The notes under the pieces are model-generated. The model was given only the letters and a program-made list of their open reading frames with translations, searched no databases and was not told where the DNA came from. DNA of 64,000 nucleotides, taken from Prosthecomicrobium sp. N25 (GTDB lineage Bacteria > Pseudomonadota > Alphaproteobacteria > Rhizobiales > Ancalomicrobiaceae). The DNA lies in assembly GCF_037203705.1 (NCBI RefSeq), contig NZ_JBBCAT010000006.1:186001-250000 (forward strand). The letters run 5' to 3'. Of this stretch, positions 41,014 through 49,925 are shown piece after piece. The translations under genes were made by a program, and so were the position numbers. Numbering within the stretch: position 1 is the stretch's first letter; every line of letters begins with the position of its first letter.

Positions 41014-43899
41014 TCAGATCGCGATCCGCCCGAACGTGTCGACCGCGTCGATCCCGGACTGTCCGTCCAGGAAGGCCGGCACGTCCTCCGGTTCGAGCGG
41101 CGGACTGACCAGATAGCCCTGGATCTGGTCGCAGCCGATCCCTTCCAGGAAGTCCCGCTGCCACCGCGTGGAGACCCGTTCGGCCGTCGTCTCGATGCCC
41201 AGGCGGTGTGCGAGGTCGACGAGCCCGATGACGATCGCCTGGTCCTCGGGCGCCTGCTCGATCCGGTCGACGAACGAACCGTCGATCTTGATGCGGTCGA
41301 TCGGGAACTGCTTGAGGTGCATGAGCGACGCGAATCCGGTGCCGAAGTCGTCGAACGCGATCTCGACGCCGAGGGCGTGCAGCCGCGCGAGCGCCGGGCC
41401 GATGCGGTCCACGCCGCGCCCGAGCAGCAGTTGCTCCTTGATCTCGATGGCGAGGTCCGTGGCCGGCACGCCGGCCTCCGCCAGCGCGCTCGACAGGTCC
41501 TCCACCAGCGTGTCGGTCCGGAAATCGGCCGCCGTCACGTTGAAGGCGATCCGCCCGAAGTGGATCCCTTCGGCCCGCCACCGGCGCGCCTGCCCGATCG
41601 CCAGGCGCATCACCATGCGGCCGAGCGCGCCCGAGATGGCGGGGTCCGAGAAGCCTTCGATGAACTGGCCGGGCGTCAGGAGCCCGAATTCCTCGTGGTT
41701 CCACCGCAGCAGCGCCTCGAGGCCCACGACCTCGCCGCTGCGGCCGGCCACGATCGGCTGGTAGACGAGCCGCAGGGCCCCCGTGTCGAGCGCCCGCTCC
41801 AGGTCGGTCCGCAGCCGGGTTCGCCGGTCGATCTCGACGCGCATCTCGGCCCGGAAGAAGTCGTAGCGGTTGCGCCCGGCCGCCTTGGCACGATAGAGGG
41901 CCAGGTCGGCATTCTTCATGAGCTCCGCCGGGCTCTTCGAATCCGACGGATAGACCGCCACCCCGATGCTGGTCGTGAAGCGGCGCAGCTCGGCGCCGAG
42001 GCGCGCCGGCTCCTTCATGGCCTCCACGATGGCGTCGAGCGGCCGAATGATGTCCCGCGCATCCTCCAGGTCCGGGAAGATGGCGCCGAACTCGTCGCCG
42101 CCGAGCCGGGCGAGCGTGTCAGTGCTGCGGATCAGCGGCATGACTCGACGGGCGACCGTCTTCAGAAGTTCGTCGCCCGCGTCGTGCCCGAGGGAGTCGT
42201 TGATCTCCTTGAAGGCATCGAGGTCGAACATGGCCACCGCCACGCTCCTGCCGGTCCGGTTGCCCCGGTCGATCGCGTCGTGGAGCCGCATCTGGAACTG
42301 CACCCGGTTGGGCAGTCCGGTGAGGGCGTCGTGGTTGGCGAGCTGCCAGAGCCTCTGCTCGTAGCTGCGGCGGGCCGAGATGTCCTGCAGGACCAGGATC
42401 AGCGACGAGCGCCCGTCAGCCTCCTGGACCACGCGCCCGGACGCGATCGCCGGGACCGGCTGGCCGTCCCCGCGCTTGAGGTCGAGTTCCACCGGCCCGA
42501 AGCCGTCGCCGCCGGTGGGCTGGGCCGGAAACTCCGTCCCGGCGGGCAGGAGGTCGGCGAGCGTCATCCCCTCGAACGCGGCCGGCGTCAGCTTCAGCAT
42601 GTCGGCGAGGGCGCGGCTCTGCATGAGGATGCGCCCGGAGGCCAGGTCCACGAGCGCCAGCCCCACGGGCGACAGATCGAAGATGGATCGGAAGCGGGCT
42701 TCGCTCGCCCTCAGCGCCGTTTCCGACCGCCGCCGGTCCGTGCTGTCCACCACCGTCGTGACGAAGCCGCCGTCGGGCAGGGGCATCCCGCGCGTCTCGA
42801 GCACCTGCCCCCCGGGCCGGGTGCGCTCGAAGCAGTGCGGCTCGAACCGGCGCGCCAAGGCAAGCCGGACGCCCACCTGCTCGTCGGGGTCGCCTGGGCC
42901 GTACTCTCCCCGCCCGGCATTGTAGCGCAGGAGCGTCTCCAGGCTGGGGGCGGGGCCGGCGAACAGGGACTCGGGGAGATCGAGCACCTCCCGGTAGCTC
43001 CGGTTCCACTTCCTCACCACCAGATCCCGGTCCACGAGGGCGACCCCGCCCGGGAAGTTGTCGAGGATGGCCTGCAGGAGCCCGGAGTTGTCGGCCAGGG
43101 CCTTCTCGGCCATCTTTTGCGACGTGATGTCGGTGAAGGACGTCAGCGCCAGGGCCGGCGGGTCGCCCGCGTCCTCGAACACCGGCTCCGAACTGACCAG
43201 GATCCACCGCAGATCGCCGGTGGGCAGATGGACGCCCATTACCACGTCGTGCTGGGCCGCGCCGGTGCGCAACGCCAGCATGGCCGGGTATTCGTCGCCG
43301 GGAAAGTCGGATCCGTCCTCGCGGACCGCGCGCCAGCGCGGGTCCACTGAGCTCCGCCCCGTGATCTCGGCTTCCGTCAGGCCCAGGATCGCCATCGCGC
43401 CGGCGTTGGCCATGAGGATCCGGCCGGTGCGGTCCTGCAGCACGAGCCCCGCGGAGAGCCCCCGCAGCATCACCGCGCTCACCGCCTCGCTGCGCCGGGC
43501 CTCCGATTCGGCATGCTTCTGAGGCGTGATCTCGGTCCGGATCGCCGTGTATCCGGCGATCTCGTCCGTCTCGTCCCGGAACGGCGCGATCACGGTCGCG
43601 ACCCAGTAGAGCCGCCCGTCCTTCGCCCGGTTGCAGATTTCTCCCCGCCAGACGTCGCCGCCTCGGATGGTCCGGTACAGATCCTCGTAGAAGCGGCCGT
43701 CGTGGACGCCCGACTTGAGGATCCGGTGGTCCGAACCGATCAGTTCCTCGCGGCTGTATCCGCTGATCTCGCAGAAGCGATCGTTCGCGTAGGTGATCCG
43801 CCCCTGCGCGTCCGTCTCCGCCACGATAGAGGCGAGATCGAGCGCCCGGACGAGGCGCTCGGCTCTGGGCGTGACCGATCGTTCCGCATCCGAGGTCAT
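41014..43899 (-). CDS. PAS-GGDEF-EAL cyclic di-GMP signalling protein
   Basis: 961-residue soluble protein. Four PAS domains are visible at about 15-130, 140-262, 265-390 and 395-510 (first with ITYANDRFCEISGYS). GGDEF is intact at 600-604, preceded by an RSTD inhibitory-site motif (591-594). EAL is present at 728-730 with NVTAADF, DDFGTGFASL and KIDGSF, but the usual AEGVE stretch reads AERVS. It may therefore synthesise c-di-GMP, with weaker or regulated hydrolysis. It lies 28 bases downstream of a globin-coupled chemoreceptor gene on the same strand and converges on soxA with a 3-base gap. Confidence 0.93.
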   Translation of the reverse strand: MTSDAERSVTPRAERLVRALDLASIVAETDAQGRITYANDRFCEISGYSREELIGSDHRILKSGVHDGRFYEDLYRTIRGGDVWRGEICNRAKDGRLYWVATVIAPFRDETDEIAGYTAIRTEITPQKHAESEARRSEAVSAVMLRGLSAGLVLQDRTGRILMANAGAMAILGLTEAEITGRSSVDPRWRAVREDGSDFPGDEYPAMLALRTGAAQHDVVMGVHLPTGDLRWILVSSEPVFEDAGDPPALALTSFTDITSQKMAEKALADNSGLLQAILDNFPGGVALVDRDLVVRKWNRSYREVLDLPESLFAGPAPSLETLLRYNAGRGEYGPGDPDEQVGVRLALARRFEPHCFERTRPGGQVLETRGMPLPDGGFVTTVVDSTDRRRSETALRASEARFRSIFDLSPVGLALVDLASGRILMQSRALADMLKLTPAAFEGMTLADLLPAGTEFPAQPTGGDGFGPVELDLKRGDGQPVPAIASGRVVQEADGRSSLILVLQDISARRSYEQRLWQLANHDALTGLPNRVQFQMRLHDAIDRGNRTGRSVAVAMFDLDAFKEINDSLGHDAGDELLKTVARRVMPLIRSTDTLARLGGDEFGAIFPDLEDARDIIRPLDAIVEAMKEPARLGAELRRFTTSIGVAVYPSDSKSPAELMKNADLALYRAKAAGRNRYDFFRAEMRVEIDRRTRLRTDLERALDTGALRLVYQPIVAGRSGEVVGLEALLRWNHEEFGLLTPGQFIEGFSDPAISGALGRMVMRLAIGQARRWRAEGIHFGRIAFNVTAADFRTDTLVEDLSSALAEAGVPATDLAIEIKEQLLLGRGVDRIGPALARLHALGVEIAFDDFGTGFASLMHLKQFPIDRIKIDGSFVDRIEQAPEDQAIVIGLVDLAHRLGIETTAERVSTRWQRDFLEGIGCDQIQGYLVSPPLEPEDVPAFLDGQSGIDAVDTFGRIAI

Positions 43900-43927
43900 C
43901 GTCTCACGTCCTGCCGGCGGGCACGCT

Positions 43928-46075
43928 TCACCTCAACGCCATTCCGAGCCTGAGCCCGCCCCAATGGCGACCGCGGACCGTGATCGGCGTCGAGAGATCC
44001 TTCATCAGCACCGTCCGGCCGCCACCCAGGTCGCGCGGATAGGTCTGGCAAAGGAACGGCTTCGTGTTCCGGGCCGCGGTCAGGCCGGTGCGGTCGTCGA
44101 AGACGCGGCGGTTTCGGCAGTTGGCGTTGTTCCAGACCGGGTCCGCCCCCTGCGGCTGCGAATACTTCCTGTTGTGGCAAGGCAGGTAGCCGTTGCGGTC
44201 GGCCGCGACGCAGAAGATGACGTCCTTGTCGATGTCGAGCGCCGCTTCCAGGTGCCGGGGCAGGACGGTCTCCAGAAGATCGAGCGACCGCGACCGGTGC
44301 TGTTGCGGATTGGTCTGGGGAATCGGGGTCAATTCGATGTCGAAGAGCTGGTCTTCGGTGATACGCCCCTGCTCGAGCGCGGACTCCAGGTCGTTCTGGA
44401 TCTGGTCGCGCAAGGACGCGAGCCGCTCCCGCACACGCTGGTCCGCCCTCTCGGCGTCCTCGATCCGGGACGTGAGCCGCTCCTGGGCGGTGCCGGCGAG
44501 CCCGGAGAACTGGATGCGCAGGCCGAGCGACTGCTCGCCGACCACCTTGGCCGGGACGCGTCCGACGCCCTCGATGTCGATCTCGACGTCCGCCGCAGCG
44601 TCTACGGCGTCGCCCGACGGGGCGTCGACCAGACAGCCGCCGAGCGAGATCTCCACCATGCGGGTCTCCAGCCGCCGCGTCCCCTGGACCAGCGAACAGG
44701 GCCAGCGCACCGGATAGCGGGCGTGTCGCCGGCTGTCCGTGTTGGCGAAGCTGCGGACCGTGACGATGAGGCGGCTCTCCAGATGCTGGAAGATCCCGGC
44801 GAGTTCCGAGGACGTCCCGACCAGCACGCCCTTGGCGCCTTCCGCCGACGCGATGGCGTCCTGGATCACCCCGACGCTCTTCTCGAGCTGCCCGGCCCCC
44901 TGCGCGGCCCGGTGGGCGCTGTCCGTGACCTCCTCCAGCGCGCGCATCTGGCCGCTGGCATTCTCCGACACGCTGCGCGCGACCTGGTCGATACCCTTCA
45001 CGGACTGGCCGATCTGCGCCATCGCGCCCACCGCCACGCGGGTCTGCTCCGCCATGGCGTTGATCTGCGAGGCGATCTCCTGGGTGGCGGCGCCGGTGCG
45101 CTGGGAGAGCTGCTTCACCTCCTGGGCCACGATGGCGAAGCCGCGGCCGAGTTCGCCGGCCCGTGCCGCCTCGATGGTCGCGTTGAGGGCGAGGAGATTG
45201 GTCTGCTGCGCGATTTCGTTGATCAGTTCGACGATCTTGCGCACCTCGTCGGAGGCCTGGCTGAGGCGGTTCATCACGTCGCTGGCCGCCTCCGCCTGCT
45301 GGCGGGCGTCGCCCACCAGGCGCGACGTCTCCTCGGCCTGCCGGCCGACCTCGCGGCTCGAGGCCGCCAGTTCCTCCACCGCCGAGGCGACCGACGCCAT
45401 GCTGGTGCTGGCCGAGCGCGAGCCCCGGTCGACCGTGTCGGCCCCGCCGACCACGCCCTCGATCGCCTGCGCCATGTCGGCCACGACCCGGGTCAGGGTC
45501 TCGGCCTGCTTCTGCATGGCCGAACTGGCGTGCCGCATCTCCTCCTCGATGGACTCCGCCATCTGGTCCAGTTCCTGGCGGCGCGCCTCCGATTCGGTCA
45601 TGTCCACGTAGGCGTCGAGGGCGGCCGCCATATCGAGCAGGATCGCGCGCACGATGCCGCTCGCCAGGACCGCCGGCCGGCTTCCCTCGCCGAGCGCCGC
45701 GTGGAGCATGTGCTCCAGCAGGTAGGAGTAGCTCGCCACGTAGTAGCGGGGCAGAAGGCCGGTCTTGACATGGGCGACGCCGATTCGCCGGGAGCGGTCG
45801 AGCAGGGCCTCGTCGACGGGCGAGCCCAGCAGCTTCGTCCAGTGGCCCTCCTGGGCCTTCTTCAGATGTGCAACCCCGGGGCTCTTGGCGAGGAAGTCCG
45901 CCATGGCCGGGCTTCTCTGCAGGACCGCGTAGAAGCCGTCCAGGATCGGGCCTACGCGAGGCGCGAGCGTCGACCGGAATGTGGCGTGGACAGCCTCCGC
46001 CTGCTCGGGCGCAAGCCCCGTCAGGTGCTCCATGATGTCGGCAGCACCGGTATGGCTCTTCTTTCTGGCGAACAT
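43928..46075 (-). CDS. Globin-coupled methyl-accepting chemotaxis protein with PilZ domain
   Basis: 715-residue soluble receptor without membrane spans. Residues 10-160 form a HemAT-type sensor globin with proximal His H102 ([12 protein letters not shown]); 190-430 is the MCP signalling hairpin with tip [20 protein letters not shown]; 448-530 is a PilZ-like c-di-GMP-binding domain (RRHAR followed by EISLGG); 555-715 is an extra C-terminal domain with conserved-looking NRKYSQP, FDDRTGL and RGRHWGGLR segments, of a PAS/Cache-like kind seen behind other alphaproteobacterial receptors. ATG 46075 is preferred over 46102, which touches its upstream site. Probably senses oxygen; upstream of the GGDEF-EAL gene. 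Confidence 0.9.
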   Translation of the reverse strand: MFARKKSHTGAADIMEHLTGLAPEQAEAVHATFRSTLAPRVGPILDGFYAVLQRSPAMADFLAKSPGVAHLKKAQEGHWTKLLGSPVDEALLDRSRRIGVAHVKTGLLPRYYVASYSYLLEHMLHAALGEGSRPAVLASGIVRAILLDMAAALDAYVDMTESEARRQELDQMAESIEEEMRHASSAMQKQAETLTRVVADMAQAIEGVVGGADTVDRGSRSASTSMASVASAVEELAASSREVGRQAEETSRLVGDARQQAEAASDVMNRLSQASDEVRKIVELINEIAQQTNLLALNATIEAARAGELGRGFAIVAQEVKQLSQRTGAATQEIASQINAMAEQTRVAVGAMAQIGQSVKGIDQVARSVSENASGQMRALEEVTDSAHRAAQGAGQLEKSVGVIQDAIASAEGAKGVLVGTSSELAGIFQHLESRLIVTVRSFANTDSRRHARYPVRWPCSLVQGTRRLETRMVEISLGGCLVDAPSGDAVDAAADVEIDIEGVGRVPAKVVGEQSLGLRIQFSGLAGTAQERLTSRIEDAERADQRVRERLASLRDQIQNDLESALEQGRITEDQLFDIELTPIPQTNPQQHRSRSLDLLETVLPRHLEAALDIDKDVIFCVAADRNGYLPCHNRKYSQPQGADPVWNNANCRNRRVFDDRTGLTAARNTKPFLCQTYPRDLGGGRTVLMKDLSTPITVRGRHWGGLRLGMALR

Positions 46076-46438
46076 CGTCTGAAAACCCCCGTCCGCCCCC
46101 ATTCCTGGTCACCATGCGTAAAATCGGCGTTAAGACGCGATGGAGGCCATGAAGCAATACTGGTCTGGAGATCGCCGACACTCGGCCTTGAAAGAAATGA
46201 CGTAAGGGAATCTGCTGTAGAGTTCCAGAATATTGTTCAACCTGAACACCCACTGTCAATAATACGGAGTACAATCCAGCATTTCTTGGAAGGCGCGCGA
46301 TATCCCGGCTCACGCGAAAAATCTTGCATCGACGGTTCTCCTCCCGCCCGACCTGTGTCATGACGTCGCCCTCGTCCTGCGCTATCGCAAAGCGGGACGC
46401 GCCCGGCCGTCGTGCCGGAGAACGAGGAGAGAGGTGCC
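46076..46438. other. Divergent intergenic region
   Basis: 363 bases between the chemoreceptor and pyruvate kinase genes, clearly richer in A/T than the genes around it (for example 46200-46280). It should hold both promoters. GAGGAGAGAGGTG directly before 46439 is the pyk ribosome binding site. I see no gene, convincing -35/-10 pair or terminator. Confidence 0.5.
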
Positions 46439-47851
46439 ATGCTTCGCAACAGGCGCGCGAAGATCGTCGCCACCCTGGGACCGGCGAGTTCCGATCCCCA
46501 GACGATCGAGAAGCTGTTCCGCGCGGGGGTCGACGTCTTCCGCCTGAATTTCAGCCATGGCAGCCACGACGACCACCGGCGCCGCTACGAGTCCATCCGC
46601 GCCCTCGAGCAGGAGGCGAAGCACCCGATCGCGATCCTCCAGGATCTGCAGGGCCCGAAGATCCGGCTCGGGACGCTGCCCGACGGCAAGGTCCGCCTGG
46701 AGGCCGGCGCCCGGGTCACCTTCGTGCTCGACAAGGCCTCCGCCGACCCGACCCGCCTCCCCCTCCCCCACAAGGAGGTCTTCGACGGCATCATGCCCGG
46801 CCACAAGCTGCTGATCGACGACGGCAAGGTCCGCCTCGTCGCCCGCGGCTGCGGCCACGACTTCATCGAGGCGACCGTCGCCACCGGCGGCGTCATCAGC
46901 GACCGCAAGGGCGTGAACCTCCCCGATACCCTGCTCCAGCTTTCGCCCATCACCGAGAAGGACCGCGCCGACCTCGCCTTCGGCCTGAAACTCGGCGTCG
47001 ACTGGGTCGCCTTCTCGTTCGTGCAGCGCGCTGCCGACCTGATGGAGGCCCACCAGCTGATCGGCGGCCGCGCCGGCGTCATGGCGAAGATCGAGAAGCC
47101 CAAGGCGCTCGCCGACATCGACGACATCCTCCGCCTCGCCGACGCCGTCATGGTGGCGCGCGGCGACCTCGGGGTGGAGATCCCGCCCGAGGAGGTGCCG
47201 GGGGCGCAGAAGGACCTCGTCCGCCTCTGCCGGCTCGCCGGCAAGCCCGTGATCATCGCCACCCAGATGCTGGAATCCATGATCCAGGCCCCTGCGCCGA
47301 CCCGCGCCGAGGCCTCCGACGTGGCCACCGCCATCTACGACGGCGCCGATGCCGTGATGCTGTCGGCCGAGAGCGCGTCCGGCCAGTACCCCCTCGAGGC
47401 GGTCGAGACGATGGACCGCATCGTCTCCCGCACCGAGCGGCACAGCGCCTACCCGGCGATCGTCGAGGCGCTCCACCCCGCCGTCGAGCCCCTCGCCCAG
47501 CATGCCGTCTCGGCGGCCGCCGCAGAGGTCGCCAAGACCATCGGAGCGGCCGGCATCGTCGCCTTCACGTCAACGGGCACCACCGCGGCCCGCATCGCCC
47601 GCCAGCGCCCGGGCCTGCCCATCCTGGCGATCACCCCCAACCTGCCGACCGCACGCCGTCTGGCCTTGCTCTGGGGCGCCTTCAACGTCCGCTCCGACGA
47701 CGTCTCGAGCTACTCCCAGATGGTCGAGGAGGCCGTCAGACACGTGCGCGAGACTGGCTTCGCCCAGCCCGGCGAGTGCGTCGTGGTCGTCGCCGGCGTG
47801 CCCTTCGGTGCGGCGGGATCCACCAACAACCTCCGCGTGGTCACCGTCTAA
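46439..47851 (+). CDS. pyk: Pyruvate kinase
   Basis: 470-residue glycolytic enzyme converting PEP and ADP to pyruvate and ATP. Features: RAKIVATLGPASS at the start, DLQGPKIRLG, the active-site GDLGVEIPPEEVPGAQK region, KPVIIATQMLESM, and MLSAESASGQYP. The C-terminal domain ends GAAGSTNNLRVVTV. ATG 46439 has a strong ribosome binding site; GTG 46412 is less likely. No allosteric-type call can be made. Confidence 0.97.
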   Translation: MLRNRRAKIVATLGPASSDPQTIEKLFRAGVDVFRLNFSHGSHDDHRRRYESIRALEQEAKHPIAILQDLQGPKIRLGTLPDGKVRLEAGARVTFVLDKASADPTRLPLPHKEVFDGIMPGHKLLIDDGKVRLVARGCGHDFIEATVATGGVISDRKGVNLPDTLLQLSPITEKDRADLAFGLKLGVDWVAFSFVQRAADLMEAHQLIGGRAGVMAKIEKPKALADIDDILRLADAVMVARGDLGVEIPPEEVPGAQKDLVRLCRLAGKPVIIATQMLESMIQAPAPTRAEASDVATAIYDGADAVMLSAESASGQYPLEAVETMDRIVSRTERHSAYPAIVEALHPAVEPLAQHAVSAAAAEVAKTIGAAGIVAFTSTGTTAARIARQRPGLPILAITPNLPTARRLALLWGAFNVRSDDVSSYSQMVEEAVRHVRETGFAQPGECVVVVAGVPFGAAGSTNNLRVVTV

Positions 47852-47912
47852 TTCGAGCTCCCGGGCATTCGGACAAGAGGCCGGGGGCCCGAACCACTTG
47901 CCGCTGCCAGGA

Positions 47913-47939
47913 CCGCAATCTTTGCGGGTATTCTTGACA
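47913..47939 (+). promoter_or_regulatory. Palindrome plus TTGACA upstream of the exosortase gene
   Basis: CCGCAA-TCT-TTGCGG (47913-47927), a perfect 6-bp inverted repeat, then 6 bases, then TTGACA at 47934-47939. The same arrangement recurs before the substrate gene at 49569-49594. A fitting -10 is not obvious here, so the promoter may need an activator, or TTGACA may be part of the binding site. Confidence 0.45.
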
Positions 47940-48130
47940 CAAAAGATCTATCAAGGGGCGAGTTACTCTGGAATACCATTGTCAGTCGAGACCTGACGAC
48001 TTGAAGCATATAAACGCTTTTGACTATGGTCATGCCGACAACACATGAGCAATGGCTCATGGACGGGAACCAGAGTACGGGCTTGCCGCTTGATGTGAGG
48101 ATCCACGCTGCGGCGGTTCGGGAGATCGGC

Positions 48131-48970
48131 ATGGCCGCGGTCGCAGACATCAGCCCCGAACCTCGAGATCGCCCCACAACAGCAGCCGCGCTCGATCCCC
48201 GGGTCCTGACGGTCCTGATCGGCGCCGCCTTCCTGAATGCCGAGTTCGGCAACATCTACGATTCCGTCGCCCGCTGGGGCTGGGCAACCGCGCTCTTCGC
48301 CGCCTTCGAGATCAGCGGCATCGTCTGGATCGCGGTGGCGATCCTGCTCGGCCGGCTGGCGCGGCTGCCGGCCCTGCCTCTGTCGGCGGGGGACGTCGTC
48401 GTGTTCGCGGCCGTGGCGGCCCTCGTGCTCTACCCCGTCCCGCAGGCGGCCTGGGCCGGGCTGACGCTGGCCGGTGTCTGGCTCTTGGCGCGGGCCGACA
48501 GGGCGCCTGGTCTCCGCCGGACCGCCTCGCTGGTCCTGGCCCTCGCCTTCGCAGGATTGTGGGGCCGCCTGATCTTCCGCCTGTTCCTGGATCCGATCCT
48601 GCTCGTCGACACTACCCTGGTCGCCTGGGCGGCCGGTCTGCCGTTCAACGGCAACGTCATCGAGGCCGCCGACGGCAAGAGCGTTCTGAAGGTCCTGGAG
48701 GGCTGCTCCTCCTTCGCCAACTTGTCGCTCGCGGTTCTCGGCTGGGTCGCGGCCCGAACCTGGTTCGGCGCGAGCGGCTGGCGGCGCACGCTCCTGTTCC
48801 TCCCGATTTCGATGGCCGCCGTGATGGCGATCAACACGACGCGGATCGCCCTGATCGCACTCCACCCTGATCAGTATGGCCTGCTTCACGGGCCGGTCGG
48901 GACCAGCGTCGCGGGCCTGGCCACGACGATCGCCATCTTCGCGATCTCCATCGCGGGGAACCGCCGGTGA
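48131..48970 (+). CDS. Exosortase/archaeosortase family protein
   Basis: 279-residue integral membrane transpeptidase-like protein with about eight hydrophobic spans. The family triad is visible: Cys C192 in EGCSSFANL, Arg R238 in NTTRIALIAL and His H253 in LLHGPVG, each on the expected side of spans. Exosortases cleave and probably re-attach proteins carrying a C-terminal PEP-CTERM-like tail. Start ATG 48131 has GGGAG 6 bases upstream; earlier in-frame starts (48020 TTG, 48026 ATG) lack a site and give a polar 35-residue extension. Overlaps the next gene by 4 bases (GTGA). Subclass not assigned. Confidence 0.88.
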   Translation: MAAVADISPEPRDRPTTAAALDPRVLTVLIGAAFLNAEFGNIYDSVARWGWATALFAAFEISGIVWIAVAILLGRLARLPALPLSAGDVVVFAAVAALVLYPVPQAAWAGLTLAGVWLLARADRAPGLRRTASLVLALAFAGLWGRLIFRLFLDPILLVDTTLVAWAAGLPFNGNVIEAADGKSVLKVLEGCSSFANLSLAVLGWVAARTWFGASGWRRTLLFLPISMAAVMAINTTRIALIALHPDQYGLLHGPVGTSVAGLATTIAIFAISIAGNRR

Positions 48971-49446
48971 AGCGAGGTTTGGTCGGACTGGTCCTGGTGC
49001 TCCTGTTCTCGGCGGCATCACTGGCCCTGAAGTTCAACGCCGAGGCGAACCAGCCCCCCTCACCGGGTCCGCGCCTGCTGGCTGCGCTCGGGCGCAGCCT
49101 GGAGAGCGCCGGCTACCGCGCCCGCGTCGATCTGCGCGGCGGCCTCGTCGAGGGTGAGTCCCCGGATTGCACCGTGGCCTTCGGGCTGAGCCGCCCGGAG
49201 GGCGGGGACGACGGCTACCTGCTCGAGCGCTATGCGGGCTCCCACCGGATCGCCTACCTGTGGAAGGGGCGGTTCACGGAGAAGCGCCCGGGCATCCGGG
49301 CCCAAATCGAAAGCTACGCCTATCGGCTCATCGCCCCCCTGCGGCTCGGCATCGACCCCAAACCGATCTACCTGGTGTCGATGTCGTCGGGGTGCCGGAG
49401 CGAACTGATCGCGGGTCTGGCTGCGCCGAACGGGGAGGTGTTCTAA
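48967..49446 (+). CDS. Exosortase-associated accessory protein (hypothetical)
   Basis: 159-residue protein anchored or secreted by one N-terminal hydrophobic segment (residues 4-21). The rest is a soluble, probably periplasmic domain with Cys in PDCTVAF and again in SSGCRSELI, which could pair. GTG start overlaps the exosortase stop, so the two are translationally coupled. EpsI-like proteins occupy this position in other exosortase loci, but I do not see clear EpsI motifs; the role is inferred from position only. Confidence 0.65.
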   Translation: MKRGLVGLVLVLLFSAASLALKFNAEANQPPSPGPRLLAALGRSLESAGYRARVDLRGGLVEGESPDCTVAFGLSRPEGGDDGYLLERYAGSHRIAYLWKGRFTEKRPGIRAQIESYAYRLIAPLRLGIDPKPIYLVSMSSGCRSELIAGLAAPNGEVF

Positions 49447-49568
49447 GGTCGCCACCTATATCCGAGAGTATATGTGACCACACCGCAGATTAAATCCATT
49501 CGATAACGAATCCGCCTTTCCGCAGCCGCTCTCCCTGCGGCAAACATGCCACATTTAACCTTGGCATA

Positions 49569-49618
49569 CCGCAGCGCTGCAGATAGGGTTGACATGATCG
49601 GCAAATGCGAACTAAGGT
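49569..49618 (+). promoter_or_regulatory. Promoter of the sorting-substrate gene with upstream palindrome
   Basis: TTGACA at 49589-49594 and TAAGGT at 49613-49618, 18 bases apart, form a plausible sigma-70 promoter 26 bases before the ATG region. Directly upstream is CCGCAGCGCTGCAG (49569-49582), a near-palindrome that ends 6 bases before TTGACA, as at the exosortase gene. Confidence 0.6.
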
Positions 49619-49643
49619 TTAAACATATTAGGAGGATTGAACG

Positions 49644-49871
49644 ATGATCATGCGTGCTGTAGCCGTTGCCGCCTTCCTTGCCGCCAGCTCGACGCTGGCG
49701 ATGGCCGCTGTCGAGGGGCCGAAGGGTGGTGGGACCGGTGGTGGGGTGACCCCGAATATCGGTGGTGGCGAAGGCCCCAAGAATGTCCCCGGCCCGATCG
49801 CCGGCGCTGGCCTCCCGCTCCTGCTCGCCGCTGCCGGCTATGCCGCTTGGCGCCGTCGCAAGGCCTCCTGA
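49644..49871 (+). CDS. Small secreted protein with C-terminal exosortase sorting tail
   Basis: 75-residue protein. A Sec signal peptide ends at AMA (residue 21). The mature region to residue 47 is a Gly-rich linker (GGGTGGGVTPNIGGG). The tail has the tripartite sorting layout: VPGP at 48-51, a hydrophobic span about 54-69, and the basic end RRRK (70-73). AGGAGG lies 8 bases before the ATG. Own promoter and terminator, separate from the exosortase pair by 197 bases. Likely the dedicated substrate of the adjacent exosortase; once processed, only about 26-30 residues would remain outside. Confidence 0.8.
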   Translation: MIMRAVAVAAFLAASSTLAMAAVEGPKGGGTGGGVTPNIGGGEGPKNVPGPIAGAGLPLLLAAAGYAAWRRRKAS

Positions 49872-49894
49872 GCCGAGACGAACTTCGAAATTCG

Positions 49895-49925
49895 AACGCG
49901 CCCGCTTGCGGGCGCGTTTTCGTTT
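49895..49925 (+). terminator. Rho-independent terminator of the sorting-substrate gene
   Basis: Eleven-bp stem AACGCGCCCGC / GCGGGCGCGTT closing on TT, followed by TTCGTTT, 24 bases after the stop. From here to the GntR stop at 50226 (300 bases) I see no gene. Confidence 0.85.

Noticed and set aside
41206-43350. Long + strand frame opposite the GGDEF-EAL gene
   Set aside because: The minus strand carries intact PAS, GGDEF and EAL motifs; the other frame is a Glu/Arg/Pro-rich mirror.
43793-46363. Long + strand frame opposite the chemoreceptor gene
   Set aside because: Globin, MCP and PilZ motifs are all on the minus strand; this frame has no recognisable sequence and starts inside another gene.
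48020-48130. Upstream in-frame starts for the exosortase
   Set aside because: TTG 48020 and ATG 48026 have no ribosome binding site and add a polar segment, while ATG 48131 has GGGAG at good spacing.
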